From NCBI GenBank assembly GCA_944325545.1, contig CALVAM010000007.1:1-64000 (forward strand): DNA of 64,000 bases. The letters are read 5' to 3'. Position numbers and translations under genes: made by a program. This DNA is from Candidatus Gastranaerophilales bacterium. Lineage in GTDB: Bacteria; Cyanobacteriota; Vampirovibrionia; Gastranaerophilales; Gastranaerophilaceae. Shown here piece by piece: positions 36,006 through 44,339 of the stretch (position 1 is its first letter; each line of letters starts with the position of its first letter). The notes below the pieces were generated by a model. The model was not told the DNA's origin and did no database searches. It was given only the letters and a program-made list of their open reading frames with translations.

Positions 36006-36209
36006 TTAGTTATTACTTAATACTAATTTAAAAGTTGCTAAATTCTTTATTGAAAGCATTCTATGTTTATTACCTTGCTTTTCAGAAATTGCAAAAATTC
36101 TACAAATTCTTTGAATTTCTTCAACATCCTTTCTTGAATTAAGCTTATAGACATTTTCTATTGGGTCTGCTATTACTGACATTGATGCGTATAATTCTTG
36201 TTCTGTCAT
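36006..36209 (-). CDS. Small protein of unknown function
   Basis: This 67-residue soluble protein starts MTEQELYASMSVIADPIENV and contains two short helices and a basic C-terminal strand (KHRMLSIKNLATFKLVLSN). It has an AAAGGA ribosome site, a hairpin terminator after the stop and the shared upstream motif 26 nt before the ATG. These signals make it a likely real gene despite its size. The function is unknown. Confidence 0.65.
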   Translation of the reverse strand: MTEQELYASMSVIADPIENVYKLNSRKDVEEIQRICRIFAISEKQGNKHRMLSIKNLATFKLVLSNN

Positions 36210-36234
36210 ATATCTTTCCTTTATTTAAACTTCT

Positions 36235-36253
36235 TATGTATATATAAAGTATT
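36235..36253 (-). promoter_or_regulatory. Shared upstream motif, copy 3
   Basis: The minus strand reads AATACTTTATATATACATA, almost identical to copy 1 at 3661-3679. It lies 26-44 nt before the start codon at 36209. Confidence 0.45.
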
Positions 36254-36340
36254 TCATATTTAAAAAATTGACTTTTTAAAGAACATATGTAAAGAAATGT
36301 AAACAAAATCCAATTTTAAATACGTAAAACACTGTAATAA

Positions 36341-36369
36341 TTGCAAAATAGAATGTTTTATAGTATCTT
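36341..36369 (+). promoter_or_regulatory. Promoter of the HEAT-repeat gene, leaderless type
   Basis: TTGCAA (36341-36346) and TATCTT (36364-36369) are 17 bp apart. The -10 box ends 6 nt before a GTG and 15 nt before an ATG of the same frame. No ribosome site precedes either. Confidence 0.5.
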
Positions 36370-36375
36370 AATCTT

Positions 36376-37308
36376 GTGGTTAATATGACAATAGATTTTA
36401 ATGGTATTCTTAGTGATTGTGGAGTTGGTAGTCAGTCCGACGATATTGTTATAAAAAAAATAGCAAATTTAGAAGAATTTTATGATGAGTGTGATTTAAT
36501 AAATATTTATAACTTTCTATTAAAAAATATTAGAATTCCAGAATTATTAATAGGAGTAATTAAATTAACTTCTTCTCATAAAAATCAAGAAACTTTATCA
36601 ATTTTACTAGATTTTTTACTATTAAAAAATATCAATATAGAAGATTCAGATAGCTTAATTAATTTAAGGGTAGTTTGTGCTAAAGAAATTTCTAATTATA
36701 AAGATAAAACTACTGTTGGAGTTTTTTTATATTGCTTAAATAATAAAAACGAACATTATAAAGTTAGATTAGCTTGTGCGGATGCTTTGGGCAGAATTGG
36801 AGATAAATTAGCTGTAAATTCATTAATACATATTGTAGAAGATGAAGAAGAAAAATCTTTATATGTAAAAGAATCTGCAACTTTTGCATTGGGTTTGTTA
36901 GGCGATACCAGTGCAATTGAACCATTAGTTGCTATAATGGATGCAAAGCAAGGACTGCTTGATAAATTCTCATTTTTAAAAGAAAAAATTATAGAAGCTT
37001 TAGGAAAACTAAATATTAATAATAAAAAAGTATTAAAAGTTTTAAAGAATTCATTAATGGATTCTTCTCCAATAGTTAGAATTAACGCAATAGAAGCTTT
37101 AATGAATAGTGATTATGAAGAGTCAGTTGATTTAATTAGGATCAGTCTAAAAGATGAAGATTTTGAAGTAAGAAGAAATGCTTTAATTGCTTTATATAAT
37201 TTAATAGGACGAGATATCTTGGATGAAGTTATTTCTCTTCCTTCTTATGATAATGAATTAAAAAATGAAGCTCAAAGTTTAATAAATGAATACGAGAATA
37301 AGGAATAA
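36376..37308 (+). CDS. HEAT-repeat protein
   Basis: This protein of about 310 residues consists of HEAT/PBS-lyase-type helical repeats. Typical units are YKVRLACADALGRIGDKLAV (about 131-150), VKESATFALGLLGDTSAIEP (about 164-183), VRINAIEALMNSDYEESVDL and VRRNALIALYNLIGRDILDE. Such repeats form curved scaffolds for protein binding; in cyanobacteria some act in phycobilin attachment, but the lyase-specific residues cannot be judged here. The start is GTG 36376 or ATG 36385 (MTIDFNGILSDCG), with no ribosome site. It leads a tight operon: queC follows after 5 bp. Confidence 0.85.
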   Translation: MVNMTIDFNGILSDCGVGSQSDDIVIKKIANLEEFYDECDLINIYNFLLKNIRIPELLIGVIKLTSSHKNQETLSILLDFLLLKNINIEDSDSLINLRVVCAKEISNYKDKTTVGVFLYCLNNKNEHYKVRLACADALGRIGDKLAVNSLIHIVEDEEEKSLYVKESATFALGLLGDTSAIEPLVAIMDAKQGLLDKFSFLKEKIIEALGKLNINNKKVLKVLKNSLMDSSPIVRINAIEALMNSDYEESVDLIRISLKDEDFEVRRNALIALYNLIGRDILDEVISLPSYDNELKNEAQSLINEYENKE

Positions 37309-37313
37309 TTTTT

Positions 37314-37973
37314 ATGATTAAATCTATAATTTTATTATCTGCAGGTTTAGATTCATTAGTAGTATTAGGGTATTGTAAAGATAAGTATGGTATTGATTTA
37401 GCTTTAACTTTTGATTATGGGCAAAAATCAGCTAAGCAAGAAATAGAAGCTTCAAAAAGTATTTGTAATTTTTATAAAATAAATCATAAAGTAATTGTAC
37501 TAGATTGGTTAAAAAATATTACTAAAACTTCTTTAGTTTCAAAAAATAATATTCCTACTGAAAATTTAGGAACTAATGAAAGTGCTCAAGCAGTTTGGGT
37601 TCCAAATAGAAATTCTTTATTTTTAAATATAGCAGCTTCTTTTGCGGATTCTTATGATTATAATTATATTTTATTTGGAGCAAATAAAGATGAGGCTGAA
37701 ACTTTTCCTGATAATACAGAGATTTTTAGAGAAAAAATTTCTGACTTATTTCAAATTTCTACACTTTCAAAACCTAAGGTTATTGCACCCTTGATAAATT
37801 CGACTAAGAATGATATAGTAAGAATTGCAATAGAGAATTCTATTCCATTAGAATTAGTAAGAAGTTGTTACGATTCAGGAAAAAAACATTGTGGTAAATG
37901 TGAGTCCTGTAAACATTTAAAAAATGCTTTATTAAGTAATAATGGGGAAAGATATATAAATATATTATTTTGA
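37314..37973 (+). CDS. queC: 7-cyano-7-deazaguanine synthase
   Basis: QueC makes preQ0, the precursor of queuosine in tRNA. The 219-residue ATP-dependent enzyme has the PP-loop LLSAGLDSLVVL (7-18), DYGQKS, VWVPNRNSLF (95-103), FGANKDEAETFPD (121-133) and the zinc site formed by Cys185, 193, 196 and 199 in SCYDSGKKHCGKCESCKH. The second residue of the usual SGGxDS motif is Ala here (SAGLDS), a small change. It is translationally linked to the DUF366 gene, whose start overlaps the stop region. Other queuosine genes are not in the window. Confidence 0.96.
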   Translation: MIKSIILLSAGLDSLVVLGYCKDKYGIDLALTFDYGQKSAKQEIEASKSICNFYKINHKVIVLDWLKNITKTSLVSKNNIPTENLGTNESAQAVWVPNRNSLFLNIAASFADSYDYNYILFGANKDEAETFPDNTEIFREKISDLFQISTLSKPKVIAPLINSTKNDIVRIAIENSIPLELVRSCYDSGKKHCGKCESCKHLKNALLSNNGERYINILF

Positions 37974-37978
37974 GGACT

Positions 37979-38539
37979 ATGAAGATAAAGTTTATTGAAG
38001 AAGAGGTGAAATATATAGGATCACAATTAGCACCACACTGGATTTATAAAAATTATAAAATTCAAGGAGATGCTATAGTTGCTTTTTGTGGCGAATGTGA
38101 TGTTAAGCTCACAGAGATGGTTGATATAGAAGATGTAATTAATAACGAACCAATTTATAGCAAATATATGCTCAGTTTTATTACGGAGCAATTTGGTGTA
38201 AATTTGATGGAAGGAGTTTTAAGACAACGTTTGTTAATAACTATTATTAAAGAATTACTTGAACAAAAAGGAGTTTTTGTTATACGCAATGGCGATGATT
38301 TAATGATAGATGGTAAAAAATTATCGGTTTCTATTGCTACTAAATCAATAAATTCTATTTTAATACATACAGGATTGAATATAATTTCAGAGGGAGCTCC
38401 AATTGAAGCTTCAGGTTTAAGGAGTGAATTAGGTATTAGTGACATAAAAACATTTGCTCAAGATGTAATGTCAAAATATGTTGCAGAAATTGAAGATATA
38501 AAGCTTGCATGTGCAAAAGTTCGTGGAGTATATGAATAA
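37979..38539 (+). CDS. DUF366 family protein
   Basis: This protein of about 186 residues matches DUF366, a family of unknown function found in archaea and some bacteria (from memory). Visible conserved stretches are EEVKYIGSQLAPHWIYKNYK near the start, GDAIVAFCGECDVKLTEMVD, IYSKYMLSFITEQFG and DDLMIDGKKLSVSIAT. The C-terminus has GAPIEASGLRSELGI. I start it at ATG 37979; an upstream TTG at 37970 is also in frame. It shares one base with the next start (TAATG) and follows queC, which hints at a role in modified-nucleoside metabolism, but this rests only on position. Confidence 0.8.
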   Translation: MKIKFIEEEVKYIGSQLAPHWIYKNYKIQGDAIVAFCGECDVKLTEMVDIEDVINNEPIYSKYMLSFITEQFGVNLMEGVLRQRLLITIIKELLEQKGVFVIRNGDDLMIDGKKLSVSIATKSINSILIHTGLNIISEGAPIEASGLRSELGISDIKTFAQDVMSKYVAEIEDIKLACAKVRGVYE

Positions 38540-39186
38540 TGGGAAAGCAGTTTGGGTATAAGAAATATATGAAAAAAGATGTTCAAAGTAATAATAGTTC
38601 TTTGTTCAAGATTTTTGTGATTTCTTTTTTTGGAATGTTATTAGTTTTTACATTTTTAATAAAATCTTTTTCTCCGACTGTTGATACTTCAATTGGGGAC
38701 TATAAATCTGAAGAACAATTAGATGAAAATTATAATGATAAAGTTGTTAATGTTGATAATAGATTAGAATCAATTCAAAATGAAGATCAAGGAAAGAATT
38801 TTTCAGAATTAATGAGAGCTGCTGAAACAAGTTCTAATAATAGTTCAGTAGAGGGTAATAATAAAATAATAAATGATTCTGTGGCAGATAGTCAGGCTAC
38901 ACCTGCTAATAGTAACGATTCTCAAAGTCAACCGATAGTATCAGTTACTCAACCTGAGCCAATATATAAAGTTTTTGTGGGCTCATATACCTCAGCAGAA
39001 CAAGCGAAAGTTGCAAAAGATATTATATTAGAGTCCGGTAGTTCTTTAAATCCTATTGTTAAATGTATTGGCTCCAATAATTATACTTTGCAAGTTGGTA
39101 TTTTTAAAAATAAAAAAAGTGCAGAAACTTTGTTGTATACAGTACAACAAAGTAATTTACCTGGACGTATTGTTCAGGATTATTAA
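38539..39186 (+). CDS. Membrane-anchored SPOR-domain protein
   Basis: This 215-residue protein has a short cytoplasmic N-terminus, one membrane segment (about 24-43, IFVISFFGMLLVFTFLIKSF), a Ser/Asn-rich linker (50-140) and a C-terminal SPOR domain (about 143-215, YKVFVGSYTSAEQAKVAKDI ... YTLQVGIFKNKKSAETLL). SPOR domains bind denuded glycan strands of peptidoglycan at division sites. The layout resembles FtsN/DedD-type division proteins. It starts on the last base of the DUF366 stop. Confidence 0.88.
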   Translation: MGKQFGYKKYMKKDVQSNNSSLFKIFVISFFGMLLVFTFLIKSFSPTVDTSIGDYKSEEQLDENYNDKVVNVDNRLESIQNEDQGKNFSELMRAAETSSNNSSVEGNNKIINDSVADSQATPANSNDSQSQPIVSVTQPEPIYKVFVGSYTSAEQAKVAKDIILESGSSLNPIVKCIGSNNYTLQVGIFKNKKSAETLLYTVQQSNLPGRIVQDY

Positions 39187-39305
39187 AAAAAACTTTACAT
39201 CGTGAAATATTTTAATTAATTTTAAATATTTTATGTTAGAGTATAAAAAGAAATCCGTTATGGGGAATAAGGTTAGCTATCATAAGTTAGTATAGGAGAT
39301 TTTTA

Positions 39306-39923
39306 ATGTCTAATTATTTGACAAAAGAAGAGATAAGACAATGGCGTAGTTCGTTAGAAAAAATTACTTTAGAGGAATTCGCAGCACGTTTGGGAAAAGA
39401 AGTTGAAGAAAAAAAGAATACAAATGATTTAATAGATATTGTTATGTCAAAGGGTACTTCTTCCACCCCAATAACTAATTCTTCAAGCAATGATTTTTCT
39501 AAAATTGCAGAAAGAGCTTTTAAACGTGAAAGACAAATTTCTCACACTCCTTTTTCTGTAAGTAAAAAAGATTTAATGGAAGAAAATAAAAAGATAAATT
39601 TAAATAAAAATGACGAAAATTCGCCTTCGTTTATAAAGAAGTCAAATATATTAAAGAAACTTTCTGTAGAAGCAAAAATTGAGGATATTAAAACAAAAAA
39701 AGATAATCAAATAATATTAAAAAAATCATTAACCGATAGAGAGCAACTAGTATTCGATTATTTTATGAACAATATTGGAAAAACTGTTTATGCAAAAGAT
39801 TTAGCTGTTTTATTAAATTTACCAAGAGATTATGTATATAAATATATAAAAAATTTAAGAGCAAAAATAGAAGGTGATAGGCTTAAAAATGTTGCTAGTG
39901 GTGGTTACATGTTAGTGGAATAA
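39306..39923 (+). CDS. Winged-helix DNA-binding protein
   Basis: This 205-residue protein has a short N-terminal helix (YLTKEEIRQWRSSLEKITLEE), a disordered basic middle and a C-terminal winged helix-turn-helix (about 140-205). The recognition part is LTDREQLVFDYFMNN, then VYAKDLAVLLNLPRDYVYKY and a wing ending SGGYMLVE. It resembles the DNA-binding half of OmpR-type regulators but has no receiver domain. It could regulate nearby genes or bind DNA structurally. A GGAG ribosome site precedes the ATG, and the next gene begins 2 nt after its stop. Confidence 0.75.
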   Translation: MSNYLTKEEIRQWRSSLEKITLEEFAARLGKEVEEKKNTNDLIDIVMSKGTSSTPITNSSSNDFSKIAERAFKRERQISHTPFSVSKKDLMEENKKINLNKNDENSPSFIKKSNILKKLSVEAKIEDIKTKKDNQIILKKSLTDREQLVFDYFMNNIGKTVYAKDLAVLLNLPRDYVYKYIKNLRAKIEGDRLKNVASGGYMLVE

Positions 39924-39924
39924 T

Positions 39925-41016
39925 ATGAAAGTAGTTAATTTACTGGATTTTATAAATAAAACAAAAGATTTTTATACTCTTAATTATTCATCGCTTAATG
40001 AAGATTTGGTTAATTATTTTGATCTTATTGTAAATGATGATCAATTTGTTCAATCGATTGACTTAGGACTTCTGTATTTAAAAAAAATAGCTCCTGAAAA
40101 ATATATAATAGTTGATGGTGTTAATAGAATTTTGTCATTATCCTTATTATTGCACGCTATTTGTGAATGTTACAAAAAAACTTCTAATCAAAATACAAAA
40201 GCTATTAAAATTATTAATGATAAATATATTGTAAAAAATTTAAAGTATAAATTACATTTAAATGAAAAAGAGGATATTATATATAAAAAAATTATAAAAG
40301 GAGAGAGACTATCCGATAAGGAAAAGCAAAATCCTTTATTCAAATTAATGCATAAATATTGGACAATTATTAAAACTGATAGTATAAAAGCTGCTAATAT
40401 ATTTAAATCATTAAAAAAAATAAATATTACTATTATAGATGTTGATTTAATTTCAGAACGTGAATTATATTATAAGCTTAATTGTTTTAGAAAAATTAAT
40501 CAGTATATTTTAATAGATGATTATTTAAAAGAAATTGGTGTTCTAGGAGATTGGACAAATATAAAAAATTTATATTTAAAAAATGAAAATGATATTTTTA
40601 TGTTTTTAAGAGATTTCTTTATTACAAAGTTTAATTATAAAAGATTTAATCCTGAAAAGGTTTATATAAATTTCGTAAATTATTTTGAAACAATGCTTCA
40701 ATATTTATCAGAAGAATTGATAATAAAAAAAATTCAGAAAGCTGCAAGATTGTATCATAATATGATTAATATAACGTTCAATGATGAGGATATAAAAGCC
40801 GCATTTATAAAAATAAAAGAATATGCTGGAACGGATACTTTTCCATACTTATTAGATGTGTACCAAGATTACAATGATAATAATATTTCCCACCAGACTT
40901 TTATAGAAATTTTAAATACAATTATTGAATATCTCTCTAATAGAAATAAAGATAGTAATAATATTGATTTTAATGAACTCATTGAATATTTGAACGCTTT
41001 TGTAACTTGTAAATAA
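39925..41016 (+). CDS. Divergent DUF262 (GmrSD-like) protein
   Basis: This 363-residue protein recalls the N-terminal ParB/Srx-like domain of DUF262/GmrSD. IIVDGVNRILSLSLLLHAI (about 56-74) matches the place of the DGQQR motif, with Gln-Gln changed to Val-Asn. NITIIDVDLISERELYYKLN (about 168-187) matches the beta-strand and F..LN..G region. The rest is an AT-codon-rich helical bundle (Lys/Asn/Ile). The match is by eye and weak. It is coupled to the winged-helix gene, so the two may form a regulator pair or a restriction/defence module. Confidence 0.6.
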   Translation: MKVVNLLDFINKTKDFYTLNYSSLNEDLVNYFDLIVNDDQFVQSIDLGLLYLKKIAPEKYIIVDGVNRILSLSLLLHAICECYKKTSNQNTKAIKIINDKYIVKNLKYKLHLNEKEDIIYKKIIKGERLSDKEKQNPLFKLMHKYWTIIKTDSIKAANIFKSLKKINITIIDVDLISERELYYKLNCFRKINQYILIDDYLKEIGVLGDWTNIKNLYLKNENDIFMFLRDFFITKFNYKRFNPEKVYINFVNYFETMLQYLSEELIIKKIQKAARLYHNMINITFNDEDIKAAFIKIKEYAGTDTFPYLLDVYQDYNDNNISHQTFIEILNTIIEYLSNRNKDSNNIDFNELIEYLNAFVTCK

Positions 41017-41062
41017 AATAACATAATTGGAAAATACATTAACAATATTTAATTATATCAAT

Positions 41063-41082
41063 ATATACTATATATAGTATAT
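41063..41082. promoter_or_regulatory. 20-bp perfect palindrome
   Basis: ATATACTATATATAGTATAT is a perfect palindrome 31 bp before the ATG of the 103-residue gene. It could be an operator or a simple AT palindrome; no promoter with good spacing is seen. Confidence 0.4.
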
Positions 41083-41113
41083 GGAATTAAGATATTTTAA
41101 TGGAGGCAGTGTT

Positions 41114-41422
41114 ATGGATAAAAACCATAATAGTAATAAACTTATGAATTTTTGTAATCAAGTTTTTTGTGAATTATATGTATTAGACACATTAGTAAAA
41201 ATGACAAAAGAGGCCTGTGAAGATAGAGAATATAATGGTCAATATTACGGAATTCCTGTAGAAAAAATTAATAAACTTAGTGTGGAAAGGAATAATTATA
41301 TAAATATGTTAACTTTATTATCAGAAAAGATAAATAGAGTTATGAATATAAATTTACAAATAGAAGAAGAATTAACTCTAGAGCAAAACCCCGACAATTG
41401 CAGCAGACAAGTAACAACTTAA
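41114..41422 (+). CDS. Small helical protein of unknown function
   Basis: This protein of about 102 residues starts MDKNHNSNKLMNFCNQVFCE and is helical, with no signal or membrane segment. It has Cys in the first helix (FCNQVFCE) and a coiled C-terminal helix (NYINMLTLLSEKINRVMNIN). The ATG has a GGAGG site at 7 nt; a longer in-frame start at 41081 lacks one. The last 45 bp overlap the 3' end of nupC. The function is unknown. Confidence 0.6.
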   Translation: MDKNHNSNKLMNFCNQVFCELYVLDTLVKMTKEACEDREYNGQYYGIPVEKINKLSVERNNYINMLTLLSEKINRVMNINLQIEEELTLEQNPDNCSRQVTT

Positions 41423-42646
41423 TGTTCCACAAATTAGAGCTTTTAAGCCAAGTCTTGCTAAATTTTTCTTTTGATTAGGAGCTAATTCTCCTATTCCACC
41501 AATTTGTATTGCAATAGAACCAAAATTTCCAAAGCTACAAAGAGCAAAACTTGCCAACATAAAACTTTTAGGATCAATATAATTAGCTATATTCGTTAAA
41601 TTAACATAAGCGACCATTTCATTTAATACAATTTTAGTACCCATTAAAGCTCCAACAATAGAAGCGTCTTTTAATGGAACTCCTATTATAATTGCAAAAA
41701 CAGCAAATAGTTTTCCAAGAATAAGTTTTAACGATAGATGAGTTAAAAATGCTAAATTTGAACAGCCAGGAATAAATTTAAACATAAATAACCCCAGAAG
41801 TCCTAGAATCCAATCTATAAAAGCAACTAAAGCAACTAAAGCAAGAATCATTGCAGTAACATTTATCGCAACTTTCATACCTTCAGAAGCCCCATTAGAT
41901 ATTGCTTCAAAAACATTCGCAAAAGTTTTACGTTTTGATATTCTGATATGATCTCTTGTTTCAGGTTCTCCGGTTTCCGGGTAAACAATCTTAGCTAATA
42001 TCATAGCACCGGGAGCCGCCATAATTGATGAGGCAAGAATATAGTGTGCCGGAATTCCCATACCAATATAAATAGGCATTATAGCACCAGATATACAAGC
42101 CATACTACCGGCCATAGATGCTAACAATTCAGAGCGGGTTAATTTCTCTAAGTATGGCTTTATCATTATTTGTGCGAGTATTTGACCAACAAAAGAGCTT
42201 GCTACATTTGAAAGAGCTTCAGCACCAGATACATTCATAATTTTATTCATAGCTTTTCCTAATATAGCTACGACTCTTTGCATAATGCCGTAATAATAAA
42301 GAATATTAACTAAAACCATCATGAAAATATTTGTACAAATCAACTGAACAGCAAATATACTGCTACTTTTTCCAAATAATTCTGAAAGTTTTGTATTATC
42401 TAATAATGGTCCGAATACAAACAGCCCACCTTCAGTCGCAAATTCCAGAATTTTTTGAATAAAAAGCCCTATCATCAAAAATAATTTCTGACCCACAGGA
42501 ACTTTAAAAATAAAAACCGCAAATATAATTTGTAATAAAAAACCTGTTATCATTGTTTTATAATTGATAGCTTTTCTATTATTAGAAAGAGCAAATACAA
42601 TTAAAAATATTACAATAATTCCTATTAATCCAACAAATCTTTCCAT
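41378..42646 (-). CDS. nupC: Concentrative nucleoside transporter
   Basis: This 422-residue inner-membrane protein belongs to the CNT family, which imports nucleosides with protons or sodium. Several hydrophobic helices and the signature GAEALSNVASSFVGQILAQI (about 138-157) are seen. GAIMPIYIGMGIPAHYILAS, then GASEGMKVAINVTAMILALV and SFALCSFGNFGSIAIQIGGI, follow in the expected order. The gate domain is complete. An AGGAG ribosome site precedes the ATG. It lies after gcvPA with a 59-bp gap, containing its own promoter, so it is probably a separate unit. Confidence 0.95.
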   Translation of the reverse strand: MERFVGLIGIIVIFLIVFALSNNRKAINYKTMITGFLLQIIFAVFIFKVPVGQKLFLMIGLFIQKILEFATEGGLFVFGPLLDNTKLSELFGKSSSIFAVQLICTNIFMMVLVNILYYYGIMQRVVAILGKAMNKIMNVSGAEALSNVASSFVGQILAQIMIKPYLEKLTRSELLASMAGSMACISGAIMPIYIGMGIPAHYILASSIMAAPGAMILAKIVYPETGEPETRDHIRISKRKTFANVFEAISNGASEGMKVAINVTAMILALVALVAFIDWILGLLGLFMFKFIPGCSNLAFLTHLSLKLILGKLFAVFAIIIGVPLKDASIVGALMGTKIVLNEMVAYVNLTNIANYIDPKSFMLASFALCSFGNFGSIAIQIGGIGELAPNQKKNLARLGLKALICGTLSCYLSAAIVGVLL

Positions 42647-42658
42647 ATAACTCCTAGA

Positions 42659-42688
42659 ACTATAATGTAATTATGAATATTATAACAA
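42659..42688 (-). promoter_or_regulatory. Possible nupC promoter
   Basis: On the minus strand TTGTTA (42688-42683) and TATAGT (42664-42659) are 18 bp apart, ending 12 nt before the ATG. It lies between gcvPA and nupC. Confidence 0.45.
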
Positions 42689-42705
42689 AAAAATATCTCT
42701 ACAAT

Positions 42706-43947
42706 TTAAACAGCTTCAATATAATTTACAATATCCTCTTCAGTATTCATTTCTGTCGTACAAACCAGAATTTTATCATTATCAATTTTTATACCACCTA
42801 ATATTCCATTTTTCTTAAGATTTGCCAAAAATTTATCAGAATTATCAACGTTAATTACAAATTCGTTAAAGAAATTTTTTGATAATGTTTTAATACCTTT
42901 TCCATTCAACATTTTTGATAATGCGTGAGCTAAATTTGCAGATATAATACCCGTTTGTTTAAACCCTTTTTCGCCTAATAAACTCAAATATAATGTAGAC
43001 ATAAGAGCAATCAAGGATTGATTAGAACAAATATTACTTGTAGCTTTTTCTCTTTTTATATGTTGTTCTCTTGTTTGAATTGTTAATGTAAAAGCCTGTT
43101 CGCCTTCTTTATCTACAGTCCTGCCAACAAGTCTTCCTGGCATTTGTCGCATATATTGTTGTTTACATGCCATATAACCAGCATGGGGCCCTCCATAACT
43201 CATAGGTATACCTAATGGTTGAACGTCACCTACAACTATATCAGCATTTATTGGAGGTTTTATAATAGATAAAGCTGATAAATTTGCACAAACAACTAAA
43301 ATAGTATTTATACTTTTTATTTCTTCAATTTCTCCAAAATAATCAGGATATTGTAATAAAACACAACAATATTCAGAACAATTATCAGGAATTGAATTAA
43401 AAAATTCAATTTCAATATTTTCAGCCCATAAATATGTTTTTATCACACTTATATACTCTGGATTTAGTCTCCTTGAAACTAAAGCTTTATTCTTTTTACC
43501 TTTATTAATTCTATTTGCCATAAGAATAGCTTCAGCACAAGCACTTGCCCCATCATACATTGATGCATTAGCTATATCCATTCCAGTTATTCTAGAGATC
43601 ATTGTCTGAAATTCATAAATAATTTGAAGTGTTCCTTGAGAAATCTCAGGCTGATATGGCGTGTATGCAGTAAGAAACTCAAAGCGTTTTGCAATATAAT
43701 CAATACAAGCAGGTACAAATTTGTTATATACTCCACCGCCCATGAAATAAGAATAATCAACCTTATTTTTATGAGCCAACATTTTTATATATCTTTGAGT
43801 TTCTAATTCACTTAACGGATTTTTTAAATTTAATTCCTTTAATTTATTTGGAATTTTTGTAAATAAATCCTCAACACAGCTTGCATATGAAATTGCTTCA
43901 AGCATCTCATTTCTTATTTTATCGTTATGTGCTATAAAATTTTTCAT
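42706..43947 (-). CDS. gcvPA: Glycine dehydrogenase (decarboxylating) subunit 1
   Basis: This is the N-terminal half of the split glycine-cleavage P protein. The 413-residue protein contains SYFMGGGVYNKFVPACIDYI, PYQPEISQGTLQIIYEFQTM, GMDIANASMYDGASACAEAI and SYGGPHAGYMACKQQYMRQM, then PGRLVGRTVD and TREQHIKREKATSNICSNQS, all normal for subunit 1. The PLP-binding half (gcvPB) is not in the window; nupC follows instead. It shares one base with the gcvH stop (TAATG). Confidence 0.96.
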   Translation of the reverse strand: MKNFIAHNDKIRNEMLEAISYASCVEDLFTKIPNKLKELNLKNPLSELETQRYIKMLAHKNKVDYSYFMGGGVYNKFVPACIDYIAKRFEFLTAYTPYQPEISQGTLQIIYEFQTMISRITGMDIANASMYDGASACAEAILMANRINKGKKNKALVSRRLNPEYISVIKTYLWAENIEIEFFNSIPDNCSEYCCVLLQYPDYFGEIEEIKSINTILVVCANLSALSIIKPPINADIVVGDVQPLGIPMSYGGPHAGYMACKQQYMRQMPGRLVGRTVDKEGEQAFTLTIQTREQHIKREKATSNICSNQSLIALMSTLYLSLLGEKGFKQTGIISANLAHALSKMLNGKGIKTLSKNFFNEFVINVDNSDKFLANLKKNGILGGIKIDNDKILVCTTEMNTEEDIVNYIEAV

Positions 43948-44321
43948 TATTCTATTTCTTCTTTATAATCTGAGTAATCAAGTAAATCCGCAAATTCCAA
44001 TTGATCTGCATTTGATTTAATTTTTACAAACCATTTATTATCATAATTTTCATCATTTAATAATTCAGGGCTGTTAACAATTTCTTCATTGACTTCAAGA
44101 ACTTCACCAGAAATTGGCATATAAACTTCAGATGCAGCTTTTACAGATTCTATTGTAGCAAAAGCTTCGTTTTTACTAAAATTTGTTCCGACATCTGGCA
44201 ATTCAATAAAAACTATGTCTCCTAATTGTTCAATAGCATAATCCGTAATACCAACTAAATATTTATCATCTTGTTCGAGTATATACTCATGAGTTTTAGT
44301 ACATAACATGCTTTCGTTCAT
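43947..44321 (-). CDS. gcvH: Glycine cleavage H protein
   Basis: GcvH carries the aminomethyl group on a lipoyl arm. The 124-residue protein is slightly short but complete: THEYILEQDDKYLVGITDYA, QLGDIVFIELPDVG and the lipoylation motif FATIESVKAASEVYMPISGE with its Lys at about residue 60. VLEVNEEIVNSPELLNDENY follows. An AGGAG ribosome site precedes the ATG; gcvT is 18 bp upstream. Confidence 0.97.
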   Translation of the reverse strand: MNESMLCTKTHEYILEQDDKYLVGITDYAIEQLGDIVFIELPDVGTNFSKNEAFATIESVKAASEVYMPISGEVLEVNEEIVNSPELLNDENYDNKWFVKIKSNADQLEFADLLDYSDYKEEIE

Positions 44322-44339
44322 TCGATAGTTCTCCTATAT

